From: Hanleya hanleyi
Lineage: Eukaryota > Mollusca > Polyplacophora > Lepidopleurida > Hanleyidae
Direction: 5' to 3'
Length of the DNA stretch: 64,000 nt
NCBI GenBank assembly: GCA_036873755.1
Contig: JAVTVY010018820.1
Span: forward strand, 1 to 64,000
Of the stretch, positions 1 to 12,798 are shown in pieces. How positions within the stretch are numbered: position 1 is the first letter of the stretch; every line of letters starts with the position of its first letter. The notes under the pieces are model-generated. The model was not told where the DNA came from. It ran no database searches and saw only the letters and a list, made by a program, of their open reading frames with translations. The translations under genes and the position numbers were made by a program.

Positions 1-872
1 AAGTTGAGTCGATATAGCATTTTTTAATTTCATAAAAGACCGCGAGCAATGCGATCTCCAAATTACAATGGCCTACGTGACATGTGAATACAGAGCCAAT
101 TGCGTTAATGTTTACACTTGTTTCGTTCGTTTCGGTTCGGTTATTAAAATTTGACCGCAAAAGTTTTAAACCGGAACGAAGTTTGAACGAATTATGACAG
201 GAATATAAACAGAGTTTGACCGGAACGAAATAAACCGAAACAAAATGAACGGACGGAGTGAGCGAAGTTTGGACTACCGCAGTGGACTGCCCGCTGCTGC
301 AGTTAAACTTTAATCGGCCGTACATGTTTGCCTGTAAATAAAGTTGGATGACTGACAGAATGGCTCACAAACCCGTATAGTTAAATGTTTACAAAATGTA
401 CTGATTGTAATTTGTATAGAAAGATAAAGAAATGTCTTTTTCTTTACTCCCGCGACGAAAAGCCCCACGTGGTCCAAATGTGCGAACTTTGACCCTGTAG
501 AGCTATGCCCCTGAAAACAGCCGCACCACGTACCGTAGTCCTACCCGTGCGGTGCTTTTAAAGTGTGATCACCTACTGTTCACTTCCATAGTGTGATTAC
601 AGATGAATTGATTTTCAAAATACTATAACAACTACATGGCTTGTTGTCCCAAGATTCTGTTATAGTCGGCGTCTTTTGTTTGTTTGTGAGACGAATGTAT
701 AAATTTTTGTTGTACTCAGAATTAAGAGCCCCCCCCCCCCCGCAATACATAACAACGGAATAAAAGAACAACATTTCACATGGGGTACATGCTGATCTAA
801 TCCCCATTACGAAGTTAGAGTATATTACCAATATAATAATAGTAACACTTCAAATTGAGCCTAGAGCTCAAA
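1..872. other. non-coding stretch, nothing recognised
   Basis: AT-rich sequence without a convincing ORF. It holds loosely inverted stretches around 120-250 built on TTTCGGTTCGG and CCGAAAC-type motifs and a C homopolymer near 729-741. I see no gene here. Confidence 0.5.
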
Positions 873-1603
873 TTAAAGTGAACGTAAAGGCTGCGACAAC
901 ACACGCACTGCGTGGAAGAACTATATTAAAAGTATCATTTGGCAGCAACAAATATTTTTTGTGATTTTTTCCCTTCCAAACAAAAAATTCCAAACACGGG
1001 AATTATTGACTGATGCAACGAGCGACTGGAGTCGGCCATAACAGTTTATTCATTAGCCTTGCGCCAATGAAAACGCTTGTACGGAGCACGTGATATTTTC
1101 CTGTGACGTAGTATCACTTTGTTTTGGCATCGCTGTAGCACGAATTGTAATTGCGGTGGTGGAGAGCTCGGCTGTTTCAAGCGTGTTTTGATTGTGTTGC
1201 GTGTCTCCAGCAAGTGTTTACTGACCTGAAACGTTCGATGAACTACTCACTACTTTCGTCGACATCGGAGCGTTTTGGTTCAAACTGGTAACCCTGTAAA
1301 CCTTCATTTGTCTCCTCGTCAGAACTTGAAGTCAGGCTAGTCTCCTCGTGCGTCGCTATGTTTACATGCTTTCTGCGCTTTCTAACTCCACGAAGTAAAG
1401 AGCTCCGAAGTGATACGACGTCACTGCTCTGAGTGAGATAGCCAGCATGGCGGCAGCCGGGGAACAATAATACAACGGAGATAATTTCGTTCGTACTCGG
1501 TGCAAAAAAAATCCCCAAAAATATTTGTTGCTGCTATTTCAGTATTTCAATGTAGCTCTTTCCCACAGAGTGCATGTTGCCTCAGCCTTTACGTTCACTT
1601 TAA
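873..1603. mobile_element. TTAA-flanked transposon with acidic YQFEP exon
   Basis: Both ends carry the inverted repeat TTAAAGTGAACGTAAAGGCT, preserved almost perfectly, and TTAA sits at each edge, as expected of piggyBac-type target duplication. The element is about 731 bp and has no transposase, so it must be non-autonomous. It encloses the minus-strand ORF with the YQFEP motif. The layout matches the larger element at 14891-16219, which also starts TTAAAGG and holds a YQFEP ORF. Membership of one family is inferred from the ends and cargo. Confidence 0.7.
1252..1518 (-). pseudogene. acidic YQFEP first-exon-like ORF, degraded
   Basis: This minus-strand reading frame contains an acidic serine-rich segment followed by GLQGYQFEPKRSDVDESS, closely paralleling the ORF at 15729-16010. 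Just after this the minus strand reads AGTA|GTGAGT, a good splice donor, so it looks like a first exon whose partner exon is missing. The frame has no ATG; an ATG in a strong context (GCCGCCATG, near 1447) lies in another frame, so the upstream half is probably frameshifted. YQFEP followed by a cysteine-rich module resembles the intracellular ballast domain of P2X7 receptors, but the cysteine part is absent, so that link is inference. Confidence 0.4.
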
Positions 1604-1839
1604 CAAAAAAATGAATCCCGTTTTGCGAGACAGGAGAAAATATAAAATACCACATATCTTGAAATGAAATCTCTAGAACTTCCATTTATATCTCCCTCTG
1701 CTCTCTCATTGTTATTTATTATTTAATTATTTATTTTAATATCTAGCGCTGCAAAAGATCTAAAATGAACGAAGAAATGTACCGTGAAATTTAAATAGAA
1801 CATTGAGTTGATGGGCCGCGAAATCCGAATGGGAAGGGG

Positions 1840-2456
1840 CAGGGTTCTTACTCTTTCACAGTTATGAAATTCCATGACTTTCCATGACTTTTTTGGACAA
1901 ATTCCATGACTTTTCCATGACCTTTTACCTGACAAATTAGATCAGAAATTCTCCATGGACAACGGCTGCATCATGAAAATCGAAGACGACACCTGTGTCG
2001 GAGCAAGGACTTGACTAAACGATGTCACTACCAATAATTCTCGCTACACAGCCACGATGGTCGAAAGGAGCACTTTCCTGGCATTGTTTCACATGGTCGC
2101 GTTTTCCGTCCTTCCCGCTTCAGGATCTGTGCGCCATTTCCTCACAAATGCATCCTGGGAGTTTTGGGGAATTCCAAGACCAGTTATCTCCCCTGATGAA
2201 AGATTCTGGCAATTTCACAGACAACTCGTGACATTCGATGAAATGAAGTTCGCAGGTCCAGGAAAATCACATTTTCGGTAAAAAAAAATACAGAGAAATA
2301 TTGACCTGGCAGACATTTTCAAGTTTCATTTTATTTTTCCATGACCTCTAACAAAATTCAATGACTTAATACAAAATTCCATGACTTTTCAAGGCCTGGA
2401 AAACATTTGTCAATTCCATGACTTTTCCAGGATTTTCCATGACCGTAAGAACCCTG
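1840..2456. mobile_element. hAT-like MITE, CAGGGTTCTTAC ends
   Basis: The ends CAGGGTTCTTAC and GTAAGAACCCTG are inverted copies. Subterminal regions repeat TTCCATGACTTTTCC many times in both orientations, which is typical of hAT transposase-binding arrays. Flanking AGGGG and AGGGA could be a 5-bp target duplication with one mismatch. There is no transposase. Confidence 0.65.
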
Positions 2457-3630
2457 AGGGACTACAATTTCAATCAATCAAAAATCGAAATGTAATCGGG
2501 TGGGTCTAACAAAAGAAAAAATAGTTGATAAAATACTTAATTAATATTATCCTGGATGGTATAAAAAAAGATTCGTTCTCATCGAGGCGTACAAGGTACA
2601 TTCCAAAGATGTTTTCCGTCCTCAATACAATTGTGTTGCGGAAACCTGTCGCTTATGTACGGAAGATATCACGGAGAAACAACTTATTAGACCATTCTTC
2701 CTAAATATTTACATAATACTAAAAATTTGTCTGGACTAATGTGATAACAAACGAGAAGAATGCAAGATAATTTTACCGATAGCACAGAACAATATATAAG
2801 ATAAATATTCTGATAAAAAAAATTATTATACAATTTTGAATAACTTTTTCTTTTCTCATATCGCCCAATCTTATAAACAGTTCATAACAGATCATATTGT
2901 GAAACGCAAATAGAATACAGATCTAGCATGAATGGACGAAATTCTTGCATAAAGCATTCACTTTTTGGACGAGAAAACCGGAATGTGAAATTGAAGACCT
3001 GCTGTGACCTTCTCGCGCAGACCTTGGCGAGAGCACTCTTTCGTGCAGACGTCGCGAAAGATTTCATTCCCTACCCCAAATTATTATTTAGAGCATATAA
3101 AATTATGTTTTTAGATCTAATATAAAGTTGATTGTAATAGAAAGAAGAAACATATATCTCTGTGAATCTGGGGATGATGAAGATCGATCTTCGTTGTTTT
3201 CTTGAAGTTGGAAATCCGTGAAGTTGCCATTTTCAACTACTGTTCTCCGTGAATGTGACCGACGATACGACAAAATAATTTATTACACACGTTTACATTT
3301 AACGATTTATGAGAAGGAACCGGAATGAACGCAAAAGGATGAACGGAGTTTGAATGAAATATAACCGAATTGTGTCGATAGGTGACAAGAAATGAAATAC
3401 AAATGAAAATATGTTTTATCACTATATCCAAACACGTACCATGCAGATTTATGTTCGTTTTGACGCGCTGGAGACACGCGCGTGTGAACGTTACTCACAG
3501 GCATATGCTATACCCGGTGCCACAGGCCGTACGGGATGTTGTTTGGCCCCAGCATATCAGATTTAAGGATCAGAAAAATAACCTCAATTGTACAACATAT
3601 TAGTGCCAGGGTTTCCAAGTTACTTTGTAG
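2457..3630. other. non-coding stretch, nothing recognised
   Basis: AT-rich sequence with only short chance ORFs on both strands. I find no inverted ends, RNA gene or protein motif. Confidence 0.45.
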
Positions 3631-3654
3631 GAATGGGAAGAGAATCAGCGGGTG

Positions 3655-3840
3655 AGAAAATCGGGACAAATAATCGGGACAACATCGGACCAACACGGTG
3701 ACAAGATCGGACCATGATCGGGACGTCATGATGCTGTCACGATGTTGTCCCGATTTTTCAACCGGGACAAGACCAGGTCAAAATCGGGACAGCATGATGT
3801 TAACACGGTGAAAAGATCGGGACAAGATCGGGTTGATTTT
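3655..3840. repeat. degenerate GATCGGGACAA tandem repeat
   Basis: Short imperfect units based on ATCGGGACAA repeat more than ten times in mixed spacing, with some inverted forms (GTTGTCCCGAT). It lies immediately 3' of the TRIM-like exon, in what should be its intron. Confidence 0.7.
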
Positions 3841-3911
3841 TATTGAGCTCAATTCTTTCCTGCACTGTAGAAGGGAATGAGGTGGGAGAGGCAGTGAGGG
3901 ATAGGTTACCT

Positions 3912-4452
3912 TGTGGTTCTCAAAACACCTCATATACTGATGAGCAGTCACACAGTTGGGACAGAGGAAATTGGCGCAGTCTGAGCAGCGTGCTACAGCC
4001 TTCTCCTTGGCCTTACAGCTGGTACACACAATTTGCATGTCCTCAATGGCAGACATGTCGAGGAGGTCGAGCATGACGTGATCGCTGGCTAGGTCACACA
4101 CTCCTTTAGCGGGCACCTTTGTCTCCTGTTTGCACACAGGGCAGATGATGATCTCCAAATGCGGGCCCTCTTGTTCCTTGGCCAGATCCTGCACTAATCT
4201 CTCCAGACAGTCCAGACAGACCACATGGAGACAGGTGAGAACCTTGGGCTGTGTCAGCTTCTCCTCACAGATGGGGCACAGGTGGTCAGCCTTGACTGGA
4301 GCAGGAGACATGCCAGGGCTGGACGAGGTGGTTAGGGAGCCACACGCCCCATCCTCCTCCTCTTCTTCTTCCTCTTCCTCCTCCAGGTCATCCTCCAAGG
4401 ACAAGGACTCCACCTCTGCCAGTTTGGACTGCTTCTCAGCCTCCAGGTCCAT
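3912..4452 (-). CDS. TRIM/brat-like RING + B-box exon (partial gene)
   Basis: Translation from the ATG gives about 180 residues: an acidic low-complexity stretch (about residues 20-35, mostly E), a RING finger (CPICEEKL...CLHVVCLDC...CPVC, about residues 59-105) with the C3HC4 ligand pattern, and a B-box (CTSCKAKEKAVARCSDC...CPNC...H, about 142-180). RING-plus-B-box proteins are usually ubiquitin E3 ligases; the B-box wording is closest to TRIM-NHL proteins of the brat/TRIM2-3 type, but no NHL repeats lie in the window. The frame meets AAG|GTAACC at 3911, a splice donor, just after ...RCFENHK. Upstream, TCTTTTACAG about 30 bases before the ATG looks like an acceptor, so this is the first coding exon of a spliced gene whose other exons lie outside the window or beyond recognition. 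It is the only convincing host exon here. Confidence 0.8.
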
Positions 4453-4664
4453 GCTTGTGTATGAAGAACCTCAAATATTTCTGTAAAAGACAAAGGAAAG
4501 AAGATTTAACCTCCGAATTACAGGATTGTGTATGTTATGTGTAGATTACACTATGGTACTGACAATGTATAATAAAAGTTTCTAATTGTTGTGTCAAAGT
4601 CTGTGTATCCGACAAAAAAAAAACCTGTTCCTATGTACAGTTTTCTGATTACGCTATCAAGAAG

Positions 4665-4971
4665 CAGGGCTTTAGATTATGCTAATCTGGGCACACCCTC
4701 TCTTCAGCCCAGCAAAATTATTTAGGCTGGGAAATGCACCCAAATTAGTGAAAATATTCCCCAAATTCTGGCAAAATACATGTAGGTAGGCTTTGAGTGA
4801 AATATGAGCCTTAATTGCACGAGAAATTCCAATGAACATAACTGAACATTGATTCTGAATGCAAGAAAAATATTTTTAAAAATATATATATATATTTTGC
4901 TAATTTGGGCGCATCCTAATTAATTTGGGCACAACGTTAACGTGGTATCTTGGTTGTAATCTAAAGCTCTG
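4665..4971. mobile_element. hAT-like MITE, CAGGGCTTTAGATTA ends
   Basis: The left end CAGGGCTTTAGATTA and right end TAATCTAAAGCTCTG are inverted with one mismatch. AGAAG and TGAAG flank it, a 5-bp duplication with one mismatch. A second inverted layer is built on TAATTTGGGC. It is about 307 bp with no coding capacity. Confidence 0.65.
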
Positions 4972-5230
4972 TGAAGTCCGAAACTATACAAAAGAAAACC
5001 AACAACAACAACAAATTGTTTGATGAAGGCTGAAGTTACGACCGTAACTCACACAACACGTGGTCGTTGACTTTCATCATGGGAACTGGAATATAAGAAT
5101 ATTTTTTAGACGTAGGCCCTATTTTATGGTCATAGATATATATGTTTATATTGGAATATTTGCTGTTCTCAGACAATATTTTCCAAACACTTTACACATA
5201 TTTACGATTTTCACCCAGCAACACCAATTT

Positions 5231-7680
5231 TTAACTCTTTCCCTCATGGCCCACTGGTCAGTTCAGAGTTGTCTCCCCATAACTCCTCAAAGCCTGCAGC
5301 AGTGCTCCTAGCCAAAAGTAGGTCAGCACTGCCTCATGCAGTGATCAGCTGTTTGCACTAGGCAGCATAGGTAGGTATTTTCGAGATGGAAAGACAGCAG
5401 AAGGACAGAAGATTGAACATCACACATGAAATAATTTATACAAAGCATGATTTTATGGTTATTATCTCATTCACTGTATTTACTGAAATATACTCACATG
5501 TATAAAATTACTGAATAGAACCATCAGTTGAATGTTCAAATAGTGTTATGTTGTAATTCATGCACAGTCATTATTTCTGTAGTACCATTCACAGTTTATT
5601 CACAGTTTATTTACATTTTTCATGTTCAACTTATTCACAGTTCACCGTTTCATTTTCTCCAGTTTCTGTAGCACAAATTCAGAATTTACGACGCAGATTG
5701 AATATGGAAACGGGCATGGCACTCTTTACACAGGTTCACCGCACAAACCTTGCATCCATACACGGTTTCTCTCCTGACCCCTTCCTTGGAATGCAATTTG
5801 CATCTTCGCATCTTCCCCATATGCTGACTAATATGCTCTAATCTGCCCTCCTCCACGAATGCTAAGGGCAATTCAGTCGACGAATGTCTCTTCCGGCCAG
5901 AAAAACCTCCGTGAAGTGCCTGAGCTAACTCGATTCGGAAATCGAGATGGGTGTACCGCTTCTTCTTCGTCACTCGCTTGGAGGTGGAGTTGTACAATAT
6001 GAAGGAGTTGACAATTGCACAATTTATCAAGAAATTGAACAGGTACTTCCATGATTTTTTTGAATCTCTACCAACACCATAGGACATGCGGCACTGGTCA
6101 TGCTTGTCGACACCATTCATGTACAAGTTGTATGAATATACTGAATGGGGAATGGTGACCTAAACTGCTTCCCTACCGTGGCGTCGACTCGCAGTCCGAA
6201 TGTCCTTGGGATCACTCATTGAACTCAACACCGTAACCTGTTTTTTATCTTGCCATAGTGTGGCTGTGAGATTTCCCCGACTGCATTATTCGGCTGTCAC
6301 CACGAGTCCTCTTCTTCACTTTCTTTAGCTGATCTGGCCACCCTTTTCTGTTTACACAAATTGTGCCTGCAGAATAAATACCCCTGCTCAATAAATTCTT
6401 CACAAGGGGAATTCCTGTGAAGAAGTTGTCAAAATAAACACGGTGAAATTTTCCATCCAAGCCATTTGTAATTCTCGTCACCACGTTATAGGACAAACCC
6501 CGCTCACTTTGCCCGTTCTGTTTTCCTAGGTAGACATCAAAGTTATACAGGTACGAGCTTGCAGCATTGCAAAGCATCCAAACTTTAATCCCACGTTTGA
6601 TAGGCTTTGCAGGGAGATATTGTTTGAAGCTCAATCGACCATTGAATGCTATCATTCCCTCATCCATGCTGACGTTCTGTGACAAATCAAAGTGATTCTG
6701 AAAATTTGGCAGAACATGATCGTTGAACAAACGATCATAATCATCTGCCCCTACTTCAGGCTCACTTTCTCGATCTGAAATATGGAAATACCTGGTCAGT
6801 TCCTCAAACCTGTTACAAGCCATGGTTAACTTGAATCCATTCTTCCCGATGAACAGATTGGTGGACCAGTACATCTTGCCTTCTAGTTTGTCGTCGATGC
6901 CCATATAAATGTTCAAAGCCAGGTAGGCATTCATTTCCTGAATTGTCACGTCCCTCCATCGTGGATTCGGATTCGGATTCGGCCCCTCCCTTTCCATTTT
7001 CCACTTGGCATAACTGTTCGTGTGTCTCACAAACTCCGACACCATAGTTGGTTTTAACATCAGATTGAAATAATCCAGTGGAGTAGAGGTATCCACGTCA
7101 AAATTGTCGGGAAGTTTAGGGCCGCTTCGAGACAAATTCCCTTACGGTTATCGGCGTAAATGTGTCCGTCCAAATCACCTCGTTGTTGATGTCCCTCTCG
7201 TTTTCAAGATCGTCAGTCTGTCCATCTTCAAGGCTAGAATCGTCACTTGACATATCAATGTCAATATCAGACAATGTGAACCCAAGAAATTCGCTTGCAT
7301 CGCTTTCATCTCCCGAATTGTGATCTGTACGAAGCTCCGCGGTCGCCATTTTCAAACAGAGCTTCCCCGGTGTTCCCCTGTTTTGACATTTACCAACCCA
7401 CGCCATATTTCCCGCCATTTATTTCGTCATTCCACTCTCCAGCCAATCAAAATAACTTGATTATTAATCAGGTCATGGTTTCTGGGGCTTCCCTGCTTAA
7501 ATTAGACCAAGAAATCCTGCACAAACCTCGCGATATTTTACGGTCGTCAATACATGCTATATGAAAATGGCGGACAGTCGTTCAAACACGCTATATGGGG
7601 ATCAGTGCAAGTCGTCAATACACGCTATATGAAGCGCACGGTGGGTCGTCAAAACACGCTTATATGAGGGAAAGAGTTAA
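5231..7680. mobile_element. decayed autonomous piggyBac transposon
   Basis: TTAACTCTTTCCCTCAT at the left and ATGAGGGAAAGAGTTAA at the right are perfect 17-bp inverted repeats including the TTAA target site. Between them lies a broken piggyBac transposase on the minus strand. Near the right end the motif CGTCAAAACACGCT (or TCAATACACGCT) recurs about three times; the same subterminal motif recurs in the 16.3 kb MITE, tying that element to this family. Confidence 0.85.
5686..7418 (-). pseudogene. piggyBac (PGBD-type) transposase, inactivated
   Basis: The reading frame starts with an acidic N-terminus (DESDASEFLGF...), then the DDE_Tnp_1_7 domain, then a cysteine-rich C-terminal zinc-binding module (CKLHSKEG...CKVCAVNLCKEC...H). 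The acidic catalytic positions are visible in context: SMDEGMIAFNGR, VYFDNFFTG and NGVDKHDQ. Three lesions break it: a frameshift near 7125 between VREFVSK and GPKLPDN, another near 6260-6275 after the KKRTRGDSR segment, and an in-frame TAG near 6171 in the frame leading to NGVDKHDQ. Transposases of this family cut at TTAA and excise without footprints. With three lesions this copy cannot make a full enzyme, although the flanking MITEs suggest a source was once active. Confidence 0.9.
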
Positions 7681-8146
7681 TAAACATGCATAATTATTGC
7701 TTGCAAAACTAGTTGCGGGCAGGTTAGGAGAAACGAACAAGCAGGCTTCGAATTTGACGGCGGCAATGACGGCAATTGCCGTCGGTGCCCCATCAATTTG
7801 CATACATGCCCTACAAAGTTCCACCAAGTACAAGGCCTCTACACGGCCGCCGTGAAGCCTCAAGTGGCCTACGTGACCCTTATTTCCATCATGTGTTCGC
7901 GTTTTCTCTTTATTCTTTGCTTTGGTAATTTTGCTGGAAAAGCAAAGCTCTTCGGTGATCGGTGGTTATGTTTTCAAAACAGCTTTCCCTCTTCCCGTTA
8001 CCGTAAACAGCATCGTACAGTTTTACGACATCGGTAATTCGGGAGCCACCTGTTTTTGGTTTGATTACACTTCAATGGATGGTTCCCGTTTGGCAATCCG
8101 GATTACTCTCCCCTTGGTCTGCCTACAGAGGGCGGGTCGCAATAGT
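7681..8146. other. non-coding stretch, nothing recognised
   Basis: Sequence between the piggyBac and the next hAT-like element, with short chance ORFs only. Confidence 0.4.
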
Positions 8147-9059
8147 CAGGCCAGAATATTTCGTAAACGGTCGGAAACTTTTTTCGGTTCCGTGTATTCT
8201 ATCTATGGGAACCCTCCGGAAACTAATATTAGGTTCCGTGAAATAATTGTATGGGAACCTCTTTTTTTTTAAATGTTACAAAACATTGTTTAAATTGTTA
8301 TTTTCATTTGCCATATGTCTTTTTATAAAATTGTGATCATTGTTCAAGCATGGTGAATTGGCTGGGAGGTATTTGAAGAATTAAAGTATATTTACTTCAC
8401 AGAGGTTTGTAAGTTATTCTGTCAACATATTGAACTCAATGTGGGGCCATGAGATATAGCTTGAGAGTGTGCAGTGCAGAATAGAAATGTTCCGATTATC
8501 GTCAGTTACTGGGTCAAAGTCAACACTGAACAACCAATTTCTAACTGTTTTTAGGAAACCAAATACCCCTTCCGTTTCGTGGCTTTTGACATTCCCCAGT
8601 CAAACACAAGGAGCAACAGAATTGTACTATAAATGCATGCGAAACTTCGACATTTCCAACAATGTTGACTGCACGTTCACCATGCATGCGTCAGACCAGG
8701 GAGATTCCTGGGAGATCATAAACTGATGATGCGCACAAGACAAGCTAGCACTTTCATTGGTCCGCATACGATTGAGGAAATCCCGACCTCGACCGCACGA
8801 CGTTCACAACAACAACAACATACCCGACCTCAGCCCGAAGGTTGCCCTGATGTTAACGATATAAAACAGTGATTTTATACTCATTGGAATACCGGTTTCG
8901 GTCAGAATGAAACAAATATAGTGAGTAAAGAAACTACCATACGCACATCACGTTTATTAGGAGCATAATAATGGAAAACGATAAATCGGTTCCGTGTTTT
9001 TTCTGTGACGGAAGCGACACGGAAACGGAACGATCGTTACCGTGAAATATTCTGGCCTG
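8147..9059. mobile_element. hAT6-like element, CAGGCCAGAATATTTC ends
   Basis: CAGGCCAGAATATTTC at the left is matched inversely by GAAATATTCTGGCCTG at the right. The perfect 6-bp direct repeat AATAGT flanks both sides (8141-8146 and 9060-9065), a clear target duplication. Subterminal TTCGGTTCCGTG-type motifs occur near both ends. No transposase is visible in its 913 bp. Confidence 0.85.
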
Positions 9060-9381
9060 AATAGTGCTGGCATTGGATTGACAGTTGAAGTAAATAATGC
9101 GATCATGCCGTCACACAAACGTGTTTCTGCGACCAAATCTCAGGAACTGGAGAAGGGGCTCCAAACACGCGGAAGCTAGATGCCTTCTTTCGTATTACTT
9201 GATAAGATCTTTTATAATTTGTAAATTTACAGACAGTATGTGGATACCTTGTGAATGTTTTACAACAAACTTTTGTGAAAATGTTGTGATATTATAGGCT
9301 GAGTTTTGCGAAATATGTGTGGGAATAGGTTGGGGATATATAATATAAGTCTAGACAGGGCATATGACTATATGAGGCCCA

Positions 9382-10544
9382 TTAACTCTTTACCCCATAC
9401 GGCCGCCTTTGAGCGCCTTGCACGCTCCCCCATAGAACCGCCTTTGAGCGCCTCGCACGCTGCCCCATAGAACCGTCTTTCAGCGTGTCATCGCTGTTCC
9501 CATGTGATGGATTACTTTTGCAATTTTTGCGTTTATTTTGAGTAAAACCTAATTAAAACTATACATTTTCAGAACCAAAATTTAAATAAATCTGACTATA
9601 TAGACTGTTGGTATGTTTTGTAGTAAGGGTAAAATGAAATCGGGAGAGGAACAGAAATAATCGATGGAAAATGCGCGATTAGACACCAAATGTGTTTCGT
9701 GTGCTTCAAGAGAAACGTTCGAAAAATTGTAAAACCTGCTTCCAAATTCCTGAATATTTCACGTAACGCGAGTATAAACTACCAAAGTATCTAACCTTGA
9801 TGACTAACTCGTCAAATCTGCCCATCTGAGTTTATTATAAACATTTCCCGGGACCTGTTGATCTCCCGTTTTAAAATTTATCCGCCATTCTTTCACCATG
9901 CTGTGTTTCGTGGACCCATGGCCATGGCGATCACGCGCAGATAAACCGACTGCTCCAATCATGCGGGCCTCTGAAAAGGTCGCTCAAGGTCACTCAACTT
10001 TGGACCAATCAGTGATGCTGTTTTACTTCACCTTGTTACCAGCCTTCGTTCTCCTTTAGGGAAGTATATGGGACTTTTTCAGTTATAGCTCGTTCTATAC
10101 CTGCCATCTCATGATGTAACTGCGAAATCCCGAATGTACGAAAAATAAGCTTTACAATGGTATACGACAACACAGGAAATGCAGCCGAACAACAACAACA
10201 GAACGCTGCAAAACGTAGCTAAAATGCGACAATTTCTTCGCTTTTTTCGTGATTTCCAACAGACGGAAAGCAGACACAACACATTTTCTCGCAAGATTAC
10301 TTATTTTTAGATTAAACGTTGCTGATATTGATATAAAACGTGAACAAATTACGTAGAATGGGCCTGTGGGAGACCATTGGTAAATATTTTTCCACATGAC
10401 ATAGGACATAAAACGGGATATTTTACATCGCTGGAAACGTATGAAAATTGAAATCAGTCCATGGGTTAAAGACCTACGCCATTACAAATCTGTTATGGGT
10501 CAGAGAGAGAAAATTCTCCACAAGTCTATGGGGTAAAGAGTTAA
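9382..10544. mobile_element. TTAA MITE, piggyBac-related, copy 1
   Basis: It begins TTAACTCTTTACCCCATA and ends TATGGGGTAAAGAGTTAA, inverted repeats with TTAA at each edge. Near the left end a GAACCGCCTTTGAGCGCC motif is repeated three times. At 1163 bp it is almost the same as 40198-41369 and a diverged relative of 16291-17443. Ends closely resemble the piggyBac at 5231-7680, so that transposase lineage probably moved it. Confidence 0.85.
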
Positions 10545-11357
10545 ATAATAACCCAGGCTTGGGGAAATTTCATTTTCATTTATTTCATAGCAATATCTTC
10601 CATAAGACCTGCAAACAAAGTGGCTGCAGCGCCCTTCGTATATTAACTGTTCGGCTGCTGGATTCTTCTTTATGGTGCACTGCAGAAGTTCCTATTTTTA
10701 CGATGTATTTCCCTATTACATCCGGGATTTATGAGCACAAATATCATTCATACATGTGCGTCAAGATTTGCCTTTGGTAGAAGCCGGTTCATAACAGTTC
10801 GGTCAACATTTATTTTATTTTATGCCGAAATATTTCAAATTGTCAGCGTAAATACATTTTATTGTAAGAGGCTACATTGACTTCACCTTATTATCGCCAA
10901 AATGGATGATTTTCGGCGAAATAACGCTCGAAAAACGTCTTTTTTTCGCTGTGTTCAGCATGGTCATGTTGGGCTATCTGAGCGCCATTTCAAAAGATCT
11001 AGGTCTTGTTGTCAAGGGGAATCCTTGTTTTTTCTATAAATAGTCATTAATTTGATGGATGGCCAATGAAAACACGTGATAATGACGGATTTGGAAACGA
11101 TAGAGGGATATCCCTTCAGAGAGCTGGAAGCAATGAGTCTCACAATTGGACAAAGCCATCACGTGGCCGAAATAAACGTCGTTCATTGGCCCAGACGTTG
11201 TACTGGAAATTTTACGTAACAAAACGACGTGATTTTGATAATGGCGACAATTCTGTTGAGGAGGAAGTTGACAGAATTATGTGAAAATAAAGTTTGTTGC
11301 ACTGATTTCATCGTAATCAACACCATGGAAAGATAAACTGTGCTTTTATACTTAAAA

Positions 11358-12798
11358 CAGGCCTTCAACTGGTCCCCAGTGGAAATATAGGACAAAATAT
11401 AGGACTTTTTTCTTAAAAATACAGGACAGATATAGGACATTTTACTGAAATTATAGGACAAATATAGGACAATCTGCAACTTGGCATTAGTTGCACATTA
11501 GCAGATTACCTACCTGAAAGAAACAAAGAAGTGTGCTTCAAGCCTTTCTCTGATAACCCACCATATTTATTATGAAAGACTTCGTAGTCAGCATCGTCTG
11601 AGGATGCCATGGTGGGAAATCAGAGCAAGGCTGTGTGACAAGCGAAGTCAACAAACACCTGGAAATATACTCATGAAACCAAGTACAGGGGTTATTCTAG
11701 CCCTATTTTTAATCATCGTAATCCCGATTAAAAATTCTCAAAAATGGAGTTTTGGGCAAATTTTCAAATTGAAAAATTCAGTTTTTTTCTTCATTATTCT
11801 GATATTTGGCGTGCAAAAAAATATTAAGTTCCTCCTCATATTTACTTGTCAGTGTGGGTATGTCATTGCTGCGTTTACTCTCGACAAATACAGTTTTCTT
11901 TGACACAGTTTAACCCTGGTGTTGTTGTTCACAATCGCTACATGCATCTGGGAATGCCGACCGATCTCTCTTAGGCACTCGTTGATTGGACCACTGTTGG
12001 TGTCCTATCTGTTACGGCCTAACATGATACGAAATCTTTTGAAAAGTAATTAAACGCAAAACAGGTCTGCTGGTAAATGAAATAATTATATAATTTCTGC
12101 GTTTATCATGAAGGGCCAGCCACAGTAGTTGGAATAATATTAGAATACTGATGCTATTGCATTATTTCATAGCTACCTTTCTCTGTTCTACCTTTATGGA
12201 AATTTAGGTATGTCTTGTATGTCGGAATGTCTTGTTAACAAAGAATTTTAACACGATTCTCCCCCCCCCCCCCCCCCTTTGTCCTTTTGTTGCAAGTTCC
12301 TCTGTCCAACACTCTTCTGAGTTGCATAATAAAACCACACTGGTGGTGCATGCTAGTCAAACCCAAAGAATGGAGCAATAAAGAACATACAATTCAGCAG
12401 CTTCAGTACCTATTCTTTAGTTATTTTAGTGTGCATCATAATTACAATATCGATGAATAACTTGAATATAATGTTTCTTGAAACTTTTACCTATGAACAA
12501 GTCTGAAATATTGAGTTTCATATCTTTTACTATGAAAAAGTCTGAAATATTGAGTTTATAGAGATAAATTGCGCGCCAACGACGCGCGAAAAAATTGAGT
12601 TGATCTCTTTTCGAAAATTGAGCATATTATAAATTTTGGGCTAGAATAACCCCTGTCCCTGAAGTAATTTAATAATTTGAAAGAGACTCAGGGCAAAAAT
12701 ATAGGAAATATAGGACATTTTTCAGAAATATAGGAAAATATAGGACAACTAAAAAAATATAGGACATATAGGACATATAGGACATAATTGAAGGCCTG
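11358..12798. mobile_element. hAT6-like element, CAGGCCTTCAA ends
   Basis: CAGGCCTTCAACT and AATTGAAGGCCTG are inverted ends, and the 6-bp target duplication TTAAAA is perfect (11352-11357 and 12799-12804). Near both ends an ATATAGGACA motif is repeated many times (about 11380-11475 and 12700-12785). The empty site exists in the related repeat at 27.8-28.6 kb, confirming insertion. A second inverted-repeat element is nested inside. Confidence 0.85.
11686..12655. mobile_element. nested inverted-repeat element, CAGGGGTTATT ends
   Basis: CAGGGGTTATTCTAGCCC at the left is repeated perfectly in inverse at the right. It lies within the ATATAGGACA element, so it arrived later. I see no clear target duplication. 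It contains a C homopolymer of about 19 bases at 12261-12279 and no transposase. Confidence 0.75.

Noticed and set aside
110..3385. A 3-kb element with CGGTTCGG-type ends
   Set aside because: The inverted similarity between about 120-160 and 3300-3380 is too weak, and no target duplication is visible.
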